Of a stretch of 64,000 nt of DNA, positions 1 to 9,176 are shown in pieces. This DNA comes from Pseudomonas sp. ANT_H12B (GTDB lineage: Bacteria > Pseudomonadota > Gammaproteobacteria > Pseudomonadales > Pseudomonadaceae): the NCBI RefSeq assembly GCF_008369325.1, contig NZ_VOBI01000017.1:89154-153153 (forward strand), in the 5' to 3' direction. The notes under the pieces are model-generated. The model worked only from the letters and a program-made list of their open reading frames with translations. It made no database searches and had not been told where the DNA came from. Within the stretch, counting starts at the first letter, position 1, and each line of letters begins with the position of its first letter. Position numbers and translations under genes: made by a program.

Positions 1-2081
1 TGGTCTCGATGGAAATGAGCCTCGGGCAGTTCAGCGCGAGCAAGGGTCACCAGAGCCCTACGAAAGTCGCCAAGGGCGGCATGAACGCCCTCCTTGCGGC
101 TCATCAGGCGCTCAATCACCTTTTCGTCCATCTCGGCCAAGATTTTGTTTCGTGCATCCTGTTTGGCCGCATCAATCTCGACACTGAACTCTTCTTGCAG
201 GCGATCGAAGGCCTCATTGATTTCATCATTCGAGCGGCAGGTCTGGACGATCTCCAAAATGCGCCGTTCGATATCTACACCAGACTCAATGGCACCCAAC
301 ACTTCATCAGATGAGCCAAATACGCCCTCGAAGAGCTTGAACTTCTGCTCTAAGAGCTGGTGAATGCGTTCCTCCGCCTGGTTCTTGCGATTGAGAAAGT
401 TGATGACAGTGACGTCGATCTTTTGCCCATAGCGGTGGCAACGGCCAATACGCTGTTCAATCCGCTGGGGATTCCAGGGCAGGTCATAGTTGATTAGCAG
501 CGAGCAGAACTGCAGGTTGATACCCTCGGCACCGGATTCCGTGGAAATGAGGATGGGGCGTTCATGTTTGAAAGCATCGACAATGGCCGCTTTCATATCG
601 GCAGTTTTAGAGCCTGAGGCAACCTCAGTGCCTTTATTTTTCGCAAGCCATGCTTTGTATAGGGCTACGCTGTCTTTGTCGGAGTTTGAGCCGTTCAGGA
701 TCACAGTCTGGCCGGCACAGCCGTTTTGCTCCAAAAGATCACGCAAATAGGCTTGGGTGCGTACGGACTCAGTAAATACCACGGCCTTGCGCTGACCGCC
801 TTTGGCTTCTATCTCAGCCATAACGATGGGCAAGCACTCCAAGAGCGCTCGCCCTTTGGCGTTGTCGTTAATTGAGATGGCGATATCCCGGTAATGAGTC
901 AGCTCGGCGATCTCGGCCTGCAGTTTTCTCGGATCAACCTCATCAATATCATCATCCGTATGGTCTTCGACTGCATCCGCTTCCGTTGCGGCTATAGAAC
1001 CAGCATCACGCCAATCCTCTGCATCTTCGGCAAAACCATCGAGATCATCCAGGGTATCGTCATCAACCACAAACTTGGCTTGCAGACGGTTGACCATCTT
1101 TTCTAAGGTTTTGGCAATGGCAAATGAGGATGAACCAAGGATCTTGCGCAGGGACAAGGTAACCAGGTGACGGCCATTTTTACCTAGGGCAATGGTGTCT
1201 GGGTTTTGCAGGTACGCCGACACTGACTCGTACAGATCCAGCTCAAGTTTGCTGGGGGTAAAATCAAAGGTTTTCGGCAAGCGGTTGGTGTAGTTGATCA
1301 ATCCAGCCTTTTGGACTTGACGACGCAAGGTGCGTTTGCAGATGGGCTCCAAACGATGCTGCAGTAAGGTCATAGCAGCAAGATTACCCTTGCCGCCGAA
1401 CTCGGCCTTAAAGGCCTGTTCCGAACCAAAGTAAGCCTCATCAATGATCGTAACGAGGCCATAGAGCTCCATCAGGTTGTTCTGCAACGGCGTTGCCGTA
1501 AGCAAAAGTTTCTGACAACCCAGTAAGGCATCGCGCAGGACCGCTGCTCGGGAATTGTTAGCAGCCTTGAAGACGTTACGCAGCTTGTGCGCCTCATCAA
1601 ACACGACCAGATCCCAAGCAACCTTTTGCAGCTGATGGGAGATACGAGCAGCATATTCGTAAGAAACGATGATGATGCCTTCCTTACGCCCGATGGGATT
1701 GGGTTGCCCGCTGGCCGCCAAGTCTTTAAGGCGCTTGGCATCAAGAATGACCGAGGGCAATGAGAACTTTTCACGGAGCTCCGTGGCCCATTGCTTGCGA
1801 AGAGAGGCCGGCACAACCAACAGAAGGTTTCGGCGCTGCTCCCACCAACGCTGGCTGAGCACTAACGCCGCCTCGATGGTTTTGCCAAGCCCTACCTCAT
1901 CTGCCAGTAGCACGCCTTTGGATAAGGGCGAACGCAAGGCAAACATAGCCGCATCAACCTGGTGCGGGTTCAGATCCACACGCGCCGAAGACAAGGACTG
2001 GGTCAAAGACTCGTCGGCACCGATACCTTCACGCGTTAAGAAGTGAGCAAAATACTTGGCTTGGTACGGGCTGTAGATCAT
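1..2081 (-). CDS. SNF2-family DEAD/DEAH-box helicase, 3' end outside window
   Basis: This is a superfamily 2 ATPase of the SNF2/RapA type, found widely in phage-defence and restriction-like systems. About 693 residues are visible and the frame is open to the window edge. Seen directly: Walker A ADEVGLGKT (residues 60-68), DEAH (162-165), motif III-like LLTATPLQNN, and the C-terminal lobe motif QRIGRCHRYGQ near residue 540. An acidic insert follows the first lobe (near residues 340-380). The start is the ATG at 2081, with AGGA 12 bases upstream. It is convergent in orientation with nothing visible and lies 130 bp downstream of a same-strand WYL regulator gene, so the two may be co-regulated. 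DrmD of DISARM, and the SNF2 proteins that accompany methyltransferases in other systems, look like this; the partner genes would lie left of the window, so the system cannot be named. The family call is firm and the defence role is inferred. Confidence 0.88.
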   Translation of the reverse strand, partial: MIYSPYQAKYFAHFLTREGIGADESLTQSLSSARVDLNPHQVDAAMFALRSPLSKGVLLADEVGLGKTIEAALVLSQRWWEQRRNLLLVVPASLRKQWATELREKFSLPSVILDAKRLKDLAASGQPNPIGRKEGIIIVSYEYAARISHQLQKVAWDLVVFDEAHKLRNVFKAANNSRAAVLRDALLGCQKLLLTATPLQNNLMELYGLVTIIDEAYFGSEQAFKAEFGGKGNLAAMTLLQHRLEPICKRTLRRQVQKAGLINYTNRLPKTFDFTPSKLELDLYESVSAYLQNPDTIALGKNGRHLVTLSLRKILGSSSFAIAKTLEKMVNRLQAKFVVDDDTLDDLDGFAEDAEDWRDAGSIAATEADAVEDHTDDDIDEVDPRKLQAEIAELTHYRDIAISINDNAKGRALLECLPIVMAEIEAKGGQRKAVVFTESVRTQAYLRDLLEQNGCAGQTVILNGSNSDKDSVALYKAWLAKNKGTEVASGSKTADMKAAIVDAFKHERPILISTESGAEGINLQFCSLLINYDLPWNPQRIEQRIGRCHRYGQKIDVTVINFLNRKNQAEERIHQLLEQKFKLFEGVFGSSDEVLGAIESGVDIERRILEIVQTCRSNDEINEAFDRLQEEFSVEIDAAKQDARNKILAEMDEKVIERLMSRKEGVHAALGDFRRALVTLARAELPEAHFHRD

Positions 2082-2211
2082 TGGAAAAACATTTCCTTTT
2101 AACTTGAGGCCTTCCTGCCATGACAGGCTAAGAGAGCCTAACGACCTTACCCCTGCCATTAGAAGCAACGGAGCCAAGGGTAATTTATCACTGCTTGGGT
2201 GTATTACTTGC

Positions 2212-3096
2212 TCACCCTGCTCGGTAACCTGGAGCCAACAACGCCGTTTCAACCCCATAGAGCAATAGAGGGTCTTTCAGCCAAAGGCGGTATTCCGGAT
2301 CACGTAGCCGATGATCAGGCGAGCAGTCGACACTCCATTTGCGCAGTACATAGCCGGCAGTGGCACCGCGCAGGCGTAAACGCAATGCCCCACTGCTCAT
2401 GCCGTAGTCCATGGCCGTGATGTCTGGGTGCGGTTGATCCGGGTGAGGTACCAGCTCGACCTCCAGTATTCGGCTCCACTGGACATCCTGTTCTGGTTGT
2501 TCGTGTTCAGCGACAGAAGACTCCGTCAGCAGCTTTGGCCGCTTGATGCGGGTAATCACAAAATCCCGAAATGCACCGCGCTTGCGGTCGTAGCCGCGCA
2601 CATGCCAGCGCAGCCCCGTATCAATAAGGGCAAATGGGACAATTTCTCTCTGGGTCTTGCCGCTAGACAGGGAGTAATAATCCACTCGCAGAGGGCAGCG
2701 ATGGTAGATGGCGCGCGTCACCATACCCAGCGTGTCCATATCCGGCTGGATAAGCCGCCCAGACGTCACGCAGGAGATCCCCGGCGCACTGTTTGCCGGC
2801 TCACCATCCCCAAACCCCTCTGCCAACCAGGCCAGTACCCGGTCAGCAGAAAAGGTGAAGATCGGCCGAAACTCTTTGGTCGGCGTATAGATTTTGCTGC
2901 TGCGGTCATACGCCAGGTTGTTGCCTGCCAGTTCACGATAGGTAGCAAGATCGCGAGTGGCGGCAGCCGTTTGAATACCGAAACGCTCAATTAAGTCGTG
3001 CCGACCAATCTCTCCAATGAATCGCAGGCGTAACTCCAGATAGGCCAAGCGGTCGCGTTGGGCATGCGTTAGCTGCGATAGAGCTTCAGTGGTCAT
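2212..3096 (-). CDS. WYL-domain transcriptional regulator (BrxR/CapW type)
   Basis: This is a 294-residue predicted DNA-binding regulator of the kind that represses defence operons. An N-terminal winged helix (about residues 10-70) carries ELRLRFIGEIGRHDLIERFG, followed by a central WYL-like domain with RVDYYSLSSGKTQREIVPF and LRWHVRGYDRKRGAFRDFVI, and a C-terminal WCX-like part ending near LRKWSVDCSPDH. Length and domain order match BrxR-type proteins. I chose the ATG at 3096 (MTTEALSQ) over the one at 3144 because homology to the winged helix begins just after it. It sits between the SNF2 helicase gene (same strand) and mcrBC (divergent), so it is well placed to control both. BrxR-family proteins bind inverted repeats near their own promoter; the 265 bp to mcrB is where the site should be, but I did not find a clear one. 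Confidence 0.82.
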   Translation of the reverse strand: MTTEALSQLTHAQRDRLAYLELRLRFIGEIGRHDLIERFGIQTAAATRDLATYRELAGNNLAYDRSSKIYTPTKEFRPIFTFSADRVLAWLAEGFGDGEPANSAPGISCVTSGRLIQPDMDTLGMVTRAIYHRCPLRVDYYSLSSGKTQREIVPFALIDTGLRWHVRGYDRKRGAFRDFVITRIKRPKLLTESSVAEHEQPEQDVQWSRILEVELVPHPDQPHPDITAMDYGMSSGALRLRLRGATAGYVLRKWSVDCSPDHRLRDPEYRLWLKDPLLLYGVETALLAPGYRAG

Positions 3097-3361
3097 GATT
3101 GGACTAGTCGTAGTGAAAGCGAGAACAGCATAAATTGCGATCACAACACCCGCAATTAAAAATCATGAAAGCATCATTTACAGATCATTTTGATTCGTAA
3201 TAGCCTAGAGCAATCGTCGAGCACCACACTGCTCGACCCACCACTCCAGGGAGGGATCGCAACATGTGGCTACTTACCAATTTCAGCTTCTTTTCCGTCG
3301 CGCGAAAAGAAGCGCGCGATGACCTGACCATTCGTAGTCGCACATGGAAGGCGCGAACACG

Positions 3362-5878
3362 ATGAGTGACCTCCAAAAAAAATACGCCCTGTGGGATGAG
3401 TTTCTGTCGGCCTGGCCGGCCTCCCGGCTGGCCACCATGACGTTGGACGAATACAGCCAGGCCGGATCGAAGGAAAGCTTCACCTACTGGATCGAATCTC
3501 GGCTCGATGAGCTGGGTAGCATCTGGGGCGGTTCGTCGTTCAAATTTGGCGTGTTCTCACGTAAAGACAGTGAAAACAAAAACTCCGACGCCAAACTCTC
3601 CTATTCAGAAACACACGGCTGGTACTCATCGCTAGCTACATCGGCCGAAGCTGCCTTTGAAAAAGTCCGCAGTTTTGTGGCGCAGGTAGCGGGCTGGGCC
3701 GCCACGGGCGATCTGGAAGCCATCGAGTCTTTCGAGCATCTGGGCGAAGCCTTTAAGTGGAAGATCGCTTTTCACTACCAGAACCGGCAGACGCCCGTGA
3801 TCGTAGCCATTTTCAAGCGCGCGCCACTGGCAGTATTCGTTGGCGGCACCTCCAGCCAGAGCATGGCAACGTTGCAGAAAGCGACGCTCGCTAAGCGCCC
3901 TGAAGGCGTTGGTATTCTGGAGTTCGGGCGACAAGTATGGGACGCATGGAGCCAAAAAAATCTGGCAATCTGGAAGCTCTCACACGGTCTAAGCGATTTT
4001 CCCGCCGAAGAGCGCAAGCAGTACCTTCTGGACGAACTGGGTGTAATGCACAGTGATACCGCTAAAGGTCAGGGCAAGGAGTTCCAGAAAGCGCCCATCG
4101 GAAGCCTGTTCTACTTGTGCCACGGTAATGAAAGTCTTCCTCTGGTCGGCCAGTTCATCTCTGATCCGGCCCCCTGCGCCAAAGATGAAGGCTGGCTTCA
4201 ACGCCGCTACAGAATATTGAAGCGGAGCATCAAGCTCGGTGGCTACCAAGGCGGCCAGAAAGGCTGGACGCCCAACTACCGCTCGACCTTCAAACAAGTG
4301 CCTGCTCACGACCTGCCGGAGTTCGAGAGCACCTTGCTCAAGCCGTTCTTCGGCACAGATTTAGCCGAACTGGCAGCATTGGCTGGTGACCCTATCGAAG
4401 ATGTTATCAGCCCCTCCGCAACTCAGTCATTGCCTCCAATCTCTCAGGTACAGCATGTGGCCAGCAACCCCACCGCAATCTGCTCCAACCGCATCTACTA
4501 CGGGCCGCCTGGCACTGGAAAAACCTACACACTGATGCAGTTGCTAAAGCGCGACTATCAGGAGCAGGTAACCTCGATCAGCACAGAGGAATGGCGCAGC
4601 CAGATTATTGCTGAAAAGATTGCAACTCTGACCTGGTGGGAGGGTGCAGCTGCAGCGCTATATGACCTAGGAGGTAAAGCCAAAGTACCCGAACTAGCTG
4701 AGCATCCATTCATTCTGGCCATCGCAGATGCTAAAGGGCGCACAAGCGGCATAAAGCAAACCCTCTGGGGCACCCTTCAACACCACACCATCATTGAGTC
4801 GACAACTGTCAACACGAGGCTCCGCCTTGGATCAGCCATTTTTGAAAAGTCAGCGAACTCGGTGTGGCAGTTTGCGGGCGATTGGCAAGAGGCGTGCTCG
4901 GATCTATTTGCACTTGTCGATAAGCTCAATCAAGGGCCAGAGGCTAGCGACTCCGTTCAGCGCTTCAGCTTCATTACCTTCCACCAATCCTACGGCTATG
5001 AAGAATTTGTTGAGGGCTTGCGGCCAGTTTTGGCTGACGAAGCCAAAGAAGACGATGCCGAAGCAAGTCAGGTGGCCTACATAATCAAGGACGGAGCTTT
5101 CAAGGAGCTCTGCCGCCGGGCACGCAACACACCAGACAAGCGTTTTGCGATGGTCATTGACGAGATCAACCGAGGCAATATCAGCAAGATATTTGGTGAG
5201 CTGATCATGCTGATTGAAGCCGATAAGCGCGACCAACTTGATGGTACTCCACCTCCGGCTGAGGTCATCCTTGCATACTCCGGAAAACCATTTTCAGTTC
5301 CTGCCAACGTGGACATCATCGGCACAATGAACACAGCTGATCGCTCGCTGGCATTACTAGATACAGCTCTTCGTCGCCGGTTTGATTTTATACCACTGCT
5401 GCCCGACACCCGCGCAGAGAAAGAGCCTGGCGAACCCCACAGTGCGCCCTTGGCTGGACTTTTGGTTCCCACCGACGCCGGAGACATCGACGTGCGCTTG
5501 ATGCTGGAGCGCATTAATGAACGTATTGAGGCGTTGTACGACCGAGACCACTGCATCGGCCATGCGTATTTCACTCCACTGATCGATGTAACTGACGAGG
5601 CTGCCCGATTCAATAAACTGACCGAAATATTCAAGAGCCGCATCATCCCCTTGCTGGAGGAGTACTTCTTCGAGGATTGGCGCAAGATTCGGCTAGTGCT
5701 CGGCGACAACCAGAAACCTGATGCGGCCCAATTCATTACAGAAAGCGATTCGCACGAGCAGGATCTAAGTACCCTTTTCGGCAATGATCACGGTCTTGAT
5801 AGCTACGCCACCAAGCGTCGTTACCAAGCGCAGCCCTCGGCATATAACGAGCCTGCCGCCTATCTCGGCATCTACTAA
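3362..5878 (+). CDS. mcrB: McrB-type GTP-dependent restriction AAA+ protein
   Basis: This is the motor subunit of a type IV modification-dependent restriction enzyme, 838 residues. The C-terminal AAA+ module shows Walker A GPPGTGKT (residues 381-388), Walker B FAMVIDEINRG (near 598) and the McrB GTPase signature MNTADRS (near 656), followed by the arginine-rich LRRRFDF. The N-terminal 370 residues are not the E. coli McrB DNA-binding domain and I do not recognise them; such N-terminal domains usually read modified bases. The start MSDLQKK at 3362 is preferred because GGAAGG lies 10 bases upstream; an upstream in-frame ATG at 3344 has a poorer context. mcrC begins 25 bases after the stop, so the pair forms an operon. 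The function call is strong; the modification recognised is unknown. Confidence 0.92.
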   Translation: MSDLQKKYALWDEFLSAWPASRLATMTLDEYSQAGSKESFTYWIESRLDELGSIWGGSSFKFGVFSRKDSENKNSDAKLSYSETHGWYSSLATSAEAAFEKVRSFVAQVAGWAATGDLEAIESFEHLGEAFKWKIAFHYQNRQTPVIVAIFKRAPLAVFVGGTSSQSMATLQKATLAKRPEGVGILEFGRQVWDAWSQKNLAIWKLSHGLSDFPAEERKQYLLDELGVMHSDTAKGQGKEFQKAPIGSLFYLCHGNESLPLVGQFISDPAPCAKDEGWLQRRYRILKRSIKLGGYQGGQKGWTPNYRSTFKQVPAHDLPEFESTLLKPFFGTDLAELAALAGDPIEDVISPSATQSLPPISQVQHVASNPTAICSNRIYYGPPGTGKTYTLMQLLKRDYQEQVTSISTEEWRSQIIAEKIATLTWWEGAAAALYDLGGKAKVPELAEHPFILAIADAKGRTSGIKQTLWGTLQHHTIIESTTVNTRLRLGSAIFEKSANSVWQFAGDWQEACSDLFALVDKLNQGPEASDSVQRFSFITFHQSYGYEEFVEGLRPVLADEAKEDDAEASQVAYIIKDGAFKELCRRARNTPDKRFAMVIDEINRGNISKIFGELIMLIEADKRDQLDGTPPPAEVILAYSGKPFSVPANVDIIGTMNTADRSLALLDTALRRRFDFIPLLPDTRAEKEPGEPHSAPLAGLLVPTDAGDIDVRLMLERINERIEALYDRDHCIGHAYFTPLIDVTDEAARFNKLTEIFKSRIIPLLEEYFFEDWRKIRLVLGDNQKPDAAQFITESDSHEQDLSTLFGNDHGLDSYATKRRYQAQPSAYNEPAAYLGIY

Positions 5879-5903
5879 GCCTCAACCTGGCAGAGGTAAG
5901 GAA

Positions 5904-7214
5904 ATGGCGGGCATAACGATCTTCGAGTTCGACACTCTGGCTGTTTTACCATCCAGCTCGCCCAATATAGTTGGGCTTCGCAAGATTTCGGACGATGTTT
6001 TTGCCTGGCTGGAGGCCCAAGCATTACGCAGCAACGAAGCAGGTGAGGCGACCTGGCTGCGCCTTACCCAGCGGCACGGCCGAAAGGCCATTCAGGTTAA
6101 GAGTTTTGTTGGCGTAATTCGCTGCCCCAACGGCTTCCAGATTGAAGTGCTGCCCAAGTTAGGCAAAACGAATGGTGAAGAAGATGCACGGCATCTCCTA
6201 ATCGAGATGCTGCGCTGCCTAGGCTCCTTCCGCCACATACAGACCAGCAGCGCCCAATTACTAGCCCGCCGCATGCCGCTGATGGAGGTATTTATCGGCG
6301 AATTCTTGCGGGCTGTGGATCACACCGTCAAGCGCGGCCTACGCAGTGATTACCTTGCACAACAAGACAACCTGTTTACCCTGCGCGGCAAGCTACACAT
6401 GGCTCAGCACCTGCGCCTCAACCTATGCCGCCGCGACCGGTTCTATACCGAGTTCGACGAGTTTTCCCTCAACCGACCGGAAAACCGCCTACTGCACGCA
6501 GCCCTCAGGCGTGCGCTGACATGGACTGCCTCACAGGCAAGCCAGCAACTAGCACGAGAGCTGTGTTTCGTGTTCGCCGACATTCCTATATCAGACCAAA
6601 GCAACGCGGATTTTGCGAGGGTTCGGCCAGATCGCGGCATGGCGCATTACGATGCAGCATTGGCTTGGGCGCGCCTGATCCTTCAGGACGAGTCACCGCT
6701 CACTGGCACGGGCCAGCATCCCGCACCGTCCCTGCTGTTCCCAATGGAGGCGGTCTTTGAAGCTTTTGTCGCCAAACACCTTGGCCGTCAACTCAACCCA
6801 GGCCTCGACCTGCGCCTTCAAACACGCAGCCTAAGGCTTGTCCGGCATAAGGAGCAGGACTGGTTTCAGCTCAAGCCTGACCTCCTGGTACAGGCAGCCA
6901 AAACCAACCGCTTGGTACTCGACACCAAGTGGAAGCTGGTCGATGCAAAGAAAGCCAATAGCAAGGAAAAGTACGGACTAGATCAAAGCGATTTCTACCA
7001 GTTGCAAGCTTACGGCCAGAGCTATCTCGACGGAGATGGTGATGTGGTTCTGATCTATCCAAAAACAGAAACCTTCAGCCAGCCCCTGGCAGTATTTGAC
7101 TTTCCCAAGTCACCAGGGATGCGCTTGTGGGTACTGCCTTTTTGCTTGCACACCAAGCGAATCCTCTTACCGCCTTGCGGCAGCCTCGACCAACTTTTCT
7201 CCCAAACCACCTGA
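5904..7214 (+). CDS. mcrC: McrC nuclease subunit of McrBC
   Basis: This is a 436-residue McrC-family protein. It couples to the McrB GTPase ring and cuts DNA when two complexes meet on modified DNA. The PD-(D/E)xK nuclease is visible as LKPDLLV (D near residue 327) and LVLDTKWK (D340, K342), followed by SDFYQLQAYGQSYL, which is typical of the family's C-terminal helix. I chose the ATG at 5904 (MAGITIFEFD) because the ribosome site GGTAAGG lies just upstream and the family begins with this beta strand. The frame is open further upstream inside mcrB, but that extension is not McrC-like. All catalytic residues are present, so the system appears intact. Confidence 0.92.
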   Translation: MAGITIFEFDTLAVLPSSSPNIVGLRKISDDVFAWLEAQALRSNEAGEATWLRLTQRHGRKAIQVKSFVGVIRCPNGFQIEVLPKLGKTNGEEDARHLLIEMLRCLGSFRHIQTSSAQLLARRMPLMEVFIGEFLRAVDHTVKRGLRSDYLAQQDNLFTLRGKLHMAQHLRLNLCRRDRFYTEFDEFSLNRPENRLLHAALRRALTWTASQASQQLARELCFVFADIPISDQSNADFARVRPDRGMAHYDAALAWARLILQDESPLTGTGQHPAPSLLFPMEAVFEAFVAKHLGRQLNPGLDLRLQTRSLRLVRHKEQDWFQLKPDLLVQAAKTNRLVLDTKWKLVDAKKANSKEKYGLDQSDFYQLQAYGQSYLDGDGDVVLIYPKTETFSQPLAVFDFPKSPGMRLWVLPFCLHTKRILLPPCGSLDQLFSQTT

Positions 7215-7255
7215 GCTCAACTTCTTGTACAGGATCAACCATAGGAGCCGTATCC

Positions 7256-7455
7256 ATGATCAGTCGCTATTTTGCAAGCTTGCTGCTTTGATTCACGTCA
7301 GCAGCAAACGCCGCTGACGCATCCAGTTGCTACAACATCGCAGAAGCGGATGCCAGAACCTATTGCCTGGCACTCGCCCACGATGCCCCGGTCGCTGCTA
7401 TGCCATCCAAGATTATGCTTTGCGCAGCCGCTGCCTGGCTGAAGTGCGGCAATGA
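7256..7455 (+). pseudogene. Broken small secreted Cys-containing protein gene
   Basis: The ATG at 7256 opens a signal-peptide-like start (MISRYFASLLL), then an in-frame TGA at 7289-7291, after which the frame continues as FTSAANAADASSCYNIAEAD and ARTYCLALAHD. A frame change near 7383 is then needed to read PGRCYAIQDYALRSRCLAEV and a TGA at 7453-7455. The two halves both carry the repeated pattern C-Y-x-I-x-(D/E)-x-x-x-R-x-x-C-L-A, so they clearly belong to one gene with at least two disabling changes. I recall similar small exported proteins in Pseudomonas accessory DNA, with no known function. The stop overlaps the ATG of the next small gene (ATGA), which suggests an original two-gene unit. 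Sequencing error at both positions is possible but unlikely. Confidence 0.6.
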
Positions 7456-7652
7456 GTACCGGCGAGATACAAGCGCTGCTGATTGACCTGGACGATCTCG
7501 CTCGCGAAACAGAACGGGCAGAAAGAAAGATTTTGCGCAAAGCTCAAGACCGGTTATGTCAGCTATTAGGTACACCAAACAGCGAAAGTGAAAAGCGCCT
7601 GCTGCGGGGAGTGATCTATAGAGCAGAGGCGGAGATTGGGATGAATCGCTAG
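7452..7652 (+). CDS. Hypothetical 66-aa charged helical protein
   Basis: This small protein is rich in charged helix-forming residues (DDLARETERAERKILRKAQD), with a C-terminal half SEKRLLRGVIYRAEAEIG. No signal peptide or membrane segment is seen. Its ATG overlaps the stop of the broken secreted-protein gene, so it probably depended on that gene for translation. I do not recognise the family. The coherent composition and the overlap make it more likely a gene than chance, but its upstream partner is broken, so it may no longer be expressed. Confidence 0.5.
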   Translation: MSTGEIQALLIDLDDLARETERAERKILRKAQDRLCQLLGTPNSESEKRLLRGVIYRAEAEIGMNR

Positions 7653-7771
7653 CCTAATGGACCAGCTCCCCAAGCAGCACTCGAAGCGCCCCTCGCGATT
7701 GATGCCGAGCTCTCGTAAGACTCCAAATGGACTTAGTAACAGCTCAGGCGCCTGTAACGGGCTTATCCCCC

Positions 7772-8104
7772 TCAGCATCGACGAAGACGACTCAGAGTGC
7801 CCCTACGCAGGCAGCGAGCCCCCTCCGGCCTCAGACGCAAGTGCTGATCATCCTTGACCAGGTGCATCATAGCCTCATCGGTATTAAGCCGAATTGCTCG
7901 ATCGTCCCTCTGGATGCGACCGATACCACACTTGTCGCTATATTGACCCTTGTCGTGATTGCAGCTGTGCGAGTAGCAGGCGAGCAGACAGCCATCCTCG
8001 ACACTGACGTTGGCATGAGTGTCGGCCAGCTTGTGATCAATACTTGTGGTGCGTTTGTGTAGTACGTGCTGCAACGCGACCAAATTGATCCGACTAGGGC
8101 GCAC
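7772..8104 (-). pseudogene. Degenerate partial second copy of YagK/YfjJ-type gene
   Basis: The minus-strand translation contains YSHSCNHDKGQYSDKCGIG, then DDRAIRLNTDEAMMHLVKD and DQHLRLRPEGARCLRRG. This lines up with the C-terminal part of the intact gene immediately upstream on the same strand: YYHSCNHDKEKYKDE, NDQAIRAHVHYAMVYLVKD and AQHLRMKPLRSKCLRMG. The order and spacing of these blocks agree, although the Lys/Glu-rich linker is shorter here. The part preceding HSCNHDK does not match the intact protein well and no proper N-terminus is present. The frame stays open upstream to about 8150 without a convincing start. It is best read as a tail fragment of a diverged paralogue. Confidence 0.6.
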
Positions 8105-8177
8105 GCAAAAGCTACAGCGCAGCAGATCGTGGTAGCGAATCTGGATGAACTGCAGCCACGGTTCTATCAGTGACGGG

Positions 8178-9176
8178 CTAGCTGCCTAACAGCCCCATTC
8201 GCAGGCATTTACTCCGGAGCGGCTTCATCCGCAGGTGCTGAGCATCCTTGACCAAGTAAACCATCGCATAGTGGACATGGGCACGAATCGCCTGGTCGTT
8301 CTTAAAGATCATGCCAATACCCAGCCCGCGCTTTTTCTCGTCTTTGTCTTTGGCTTCGCCCTTTCCGCTGTCTTCGTCTTTGTACTTTTCCTTGTCGTGG
8401 TTGCAGCTGTGGTAGTAGCCCTGCCCTCGAGTAATACGCTCCCACAACTCACCAATCTGCTGAGCCTTGTAGATGTCCCCGCGTACCTGGTTCCCATTGA
8501 AGAAGAAAGCGGCATGAAGGTGGTAGCCACAATCCTCCCCCTGCTCCACTGCGCTGATATAGCCAATGAGGTGGTCATATATCGGGTTACGCTCACGCTC
8601 AGCTAGCAACCGGTCGAGATCGTCGAATACGTGCTCGACCCGCTGTCTAACTTGGACCTGTTGGTGGTAATACAGATTGACCCGAATGATCAGGGTCCGC
8701 GAGTAGCGATCCAGCATCGCGTCGGAGTAATCACAGACACGGTCCGCTTGCTGCCTGGCCAAATCGCGACGATCTCTCTTCTCTCGGCGATACCATAGCT
8801 CACCTGTTAGCTGACGGATGCGCTCGACGAGTACGTTCATGCTGCGATGATGGTCCAGGTAGGCTGTAGCGCTCTCGTTCAAGCACACAGGCCCGGTAGG
8901 ACTCCGCTCCAGCCCAATGTCCTGACAGGCGTCCCAGAACGCCTGCAGGTGCGCACTGTATTGGTATGCGCAGCGATCATCGAACAGGTCCATCATTTGC
9001 CGGATGTGCTTGAAGTACCTGGAAAGCCAGGTCGATTCAATCTGCTGGCTCCTTGAGCGTGCGCCTGGCAGCCGGAATGCTGGAGTGTCGTGCCGCTCGA
9101 TGGACTTGACGAGCCTCTCAATCTGGATGGCGATATCGGATTGGGGGAGACTGGTATAGAGGTTGCTATGGCTCAT
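8178..9176 (-). CDS. YagK/YfjJ-domain (inovirus Gp2-like) protein
   Basis: This 332-residue protein belongs to the YagK/YfjJ C-terminal-domain group, also annotated as inovirus-type Gp2, which is common in integrated phage-like elements and thought to act in replication. The seen blocks are DDLDRLLAERERNPIYDHLI, then ISAVEQGEDCGYHLHAAFFF, HSCNHDK, and YAMVYLVKDAQHLRMKP. Histidines in GYHLHAAFF resemble the HxH (HUH-like) motif of rolling-circle-type initiators, which is an inference. A Lys/Asp/Glu-rich linker (KYKDEDSGKGEAKDKDEKKR) separates the last two blocks and looks like repeat-expanded low-complexity sequence. An AlpA gene lies upstream on the same strand, as expected for such elements. 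Confidence 0.72.
   Translation of the reverse strand: MSHSNLYTSLPQSDIAIQIERLVKSIERHDTPAFRLPGARSRSQQIESTWLSRYFKHIRQMMDLFDDRCAYQYSAHLQAFWDACQDIGLERSPTGPVCLNESATAYLDHHRSMNVLVERIRQLTGELWYRREKRDRRDLARQQADRVCDYSDAMLDRYSRTLIIRVNLYYHQQVQVRQRVEHVFDDLDRLLAERERNPIYDHLIGYISAVEQGEDCGYHLHAAFFFNGNQVRGDIYKAQQIGELWERITRGQGYYHSCNHDKEKYKDEDSGKGEAKDKDEKKRGLGIGMIFKNDQAIRAHVHYAMVYLVKDAQHLRMKPLRSKCLRMGLLGS

Noticed and set aside
7657..8062. Plus-strand frames over the YfjJ fragment
   Set aside because: The minus strand carries the blocks shared with the intact gene; the plus frames have no similarity to anything I know.
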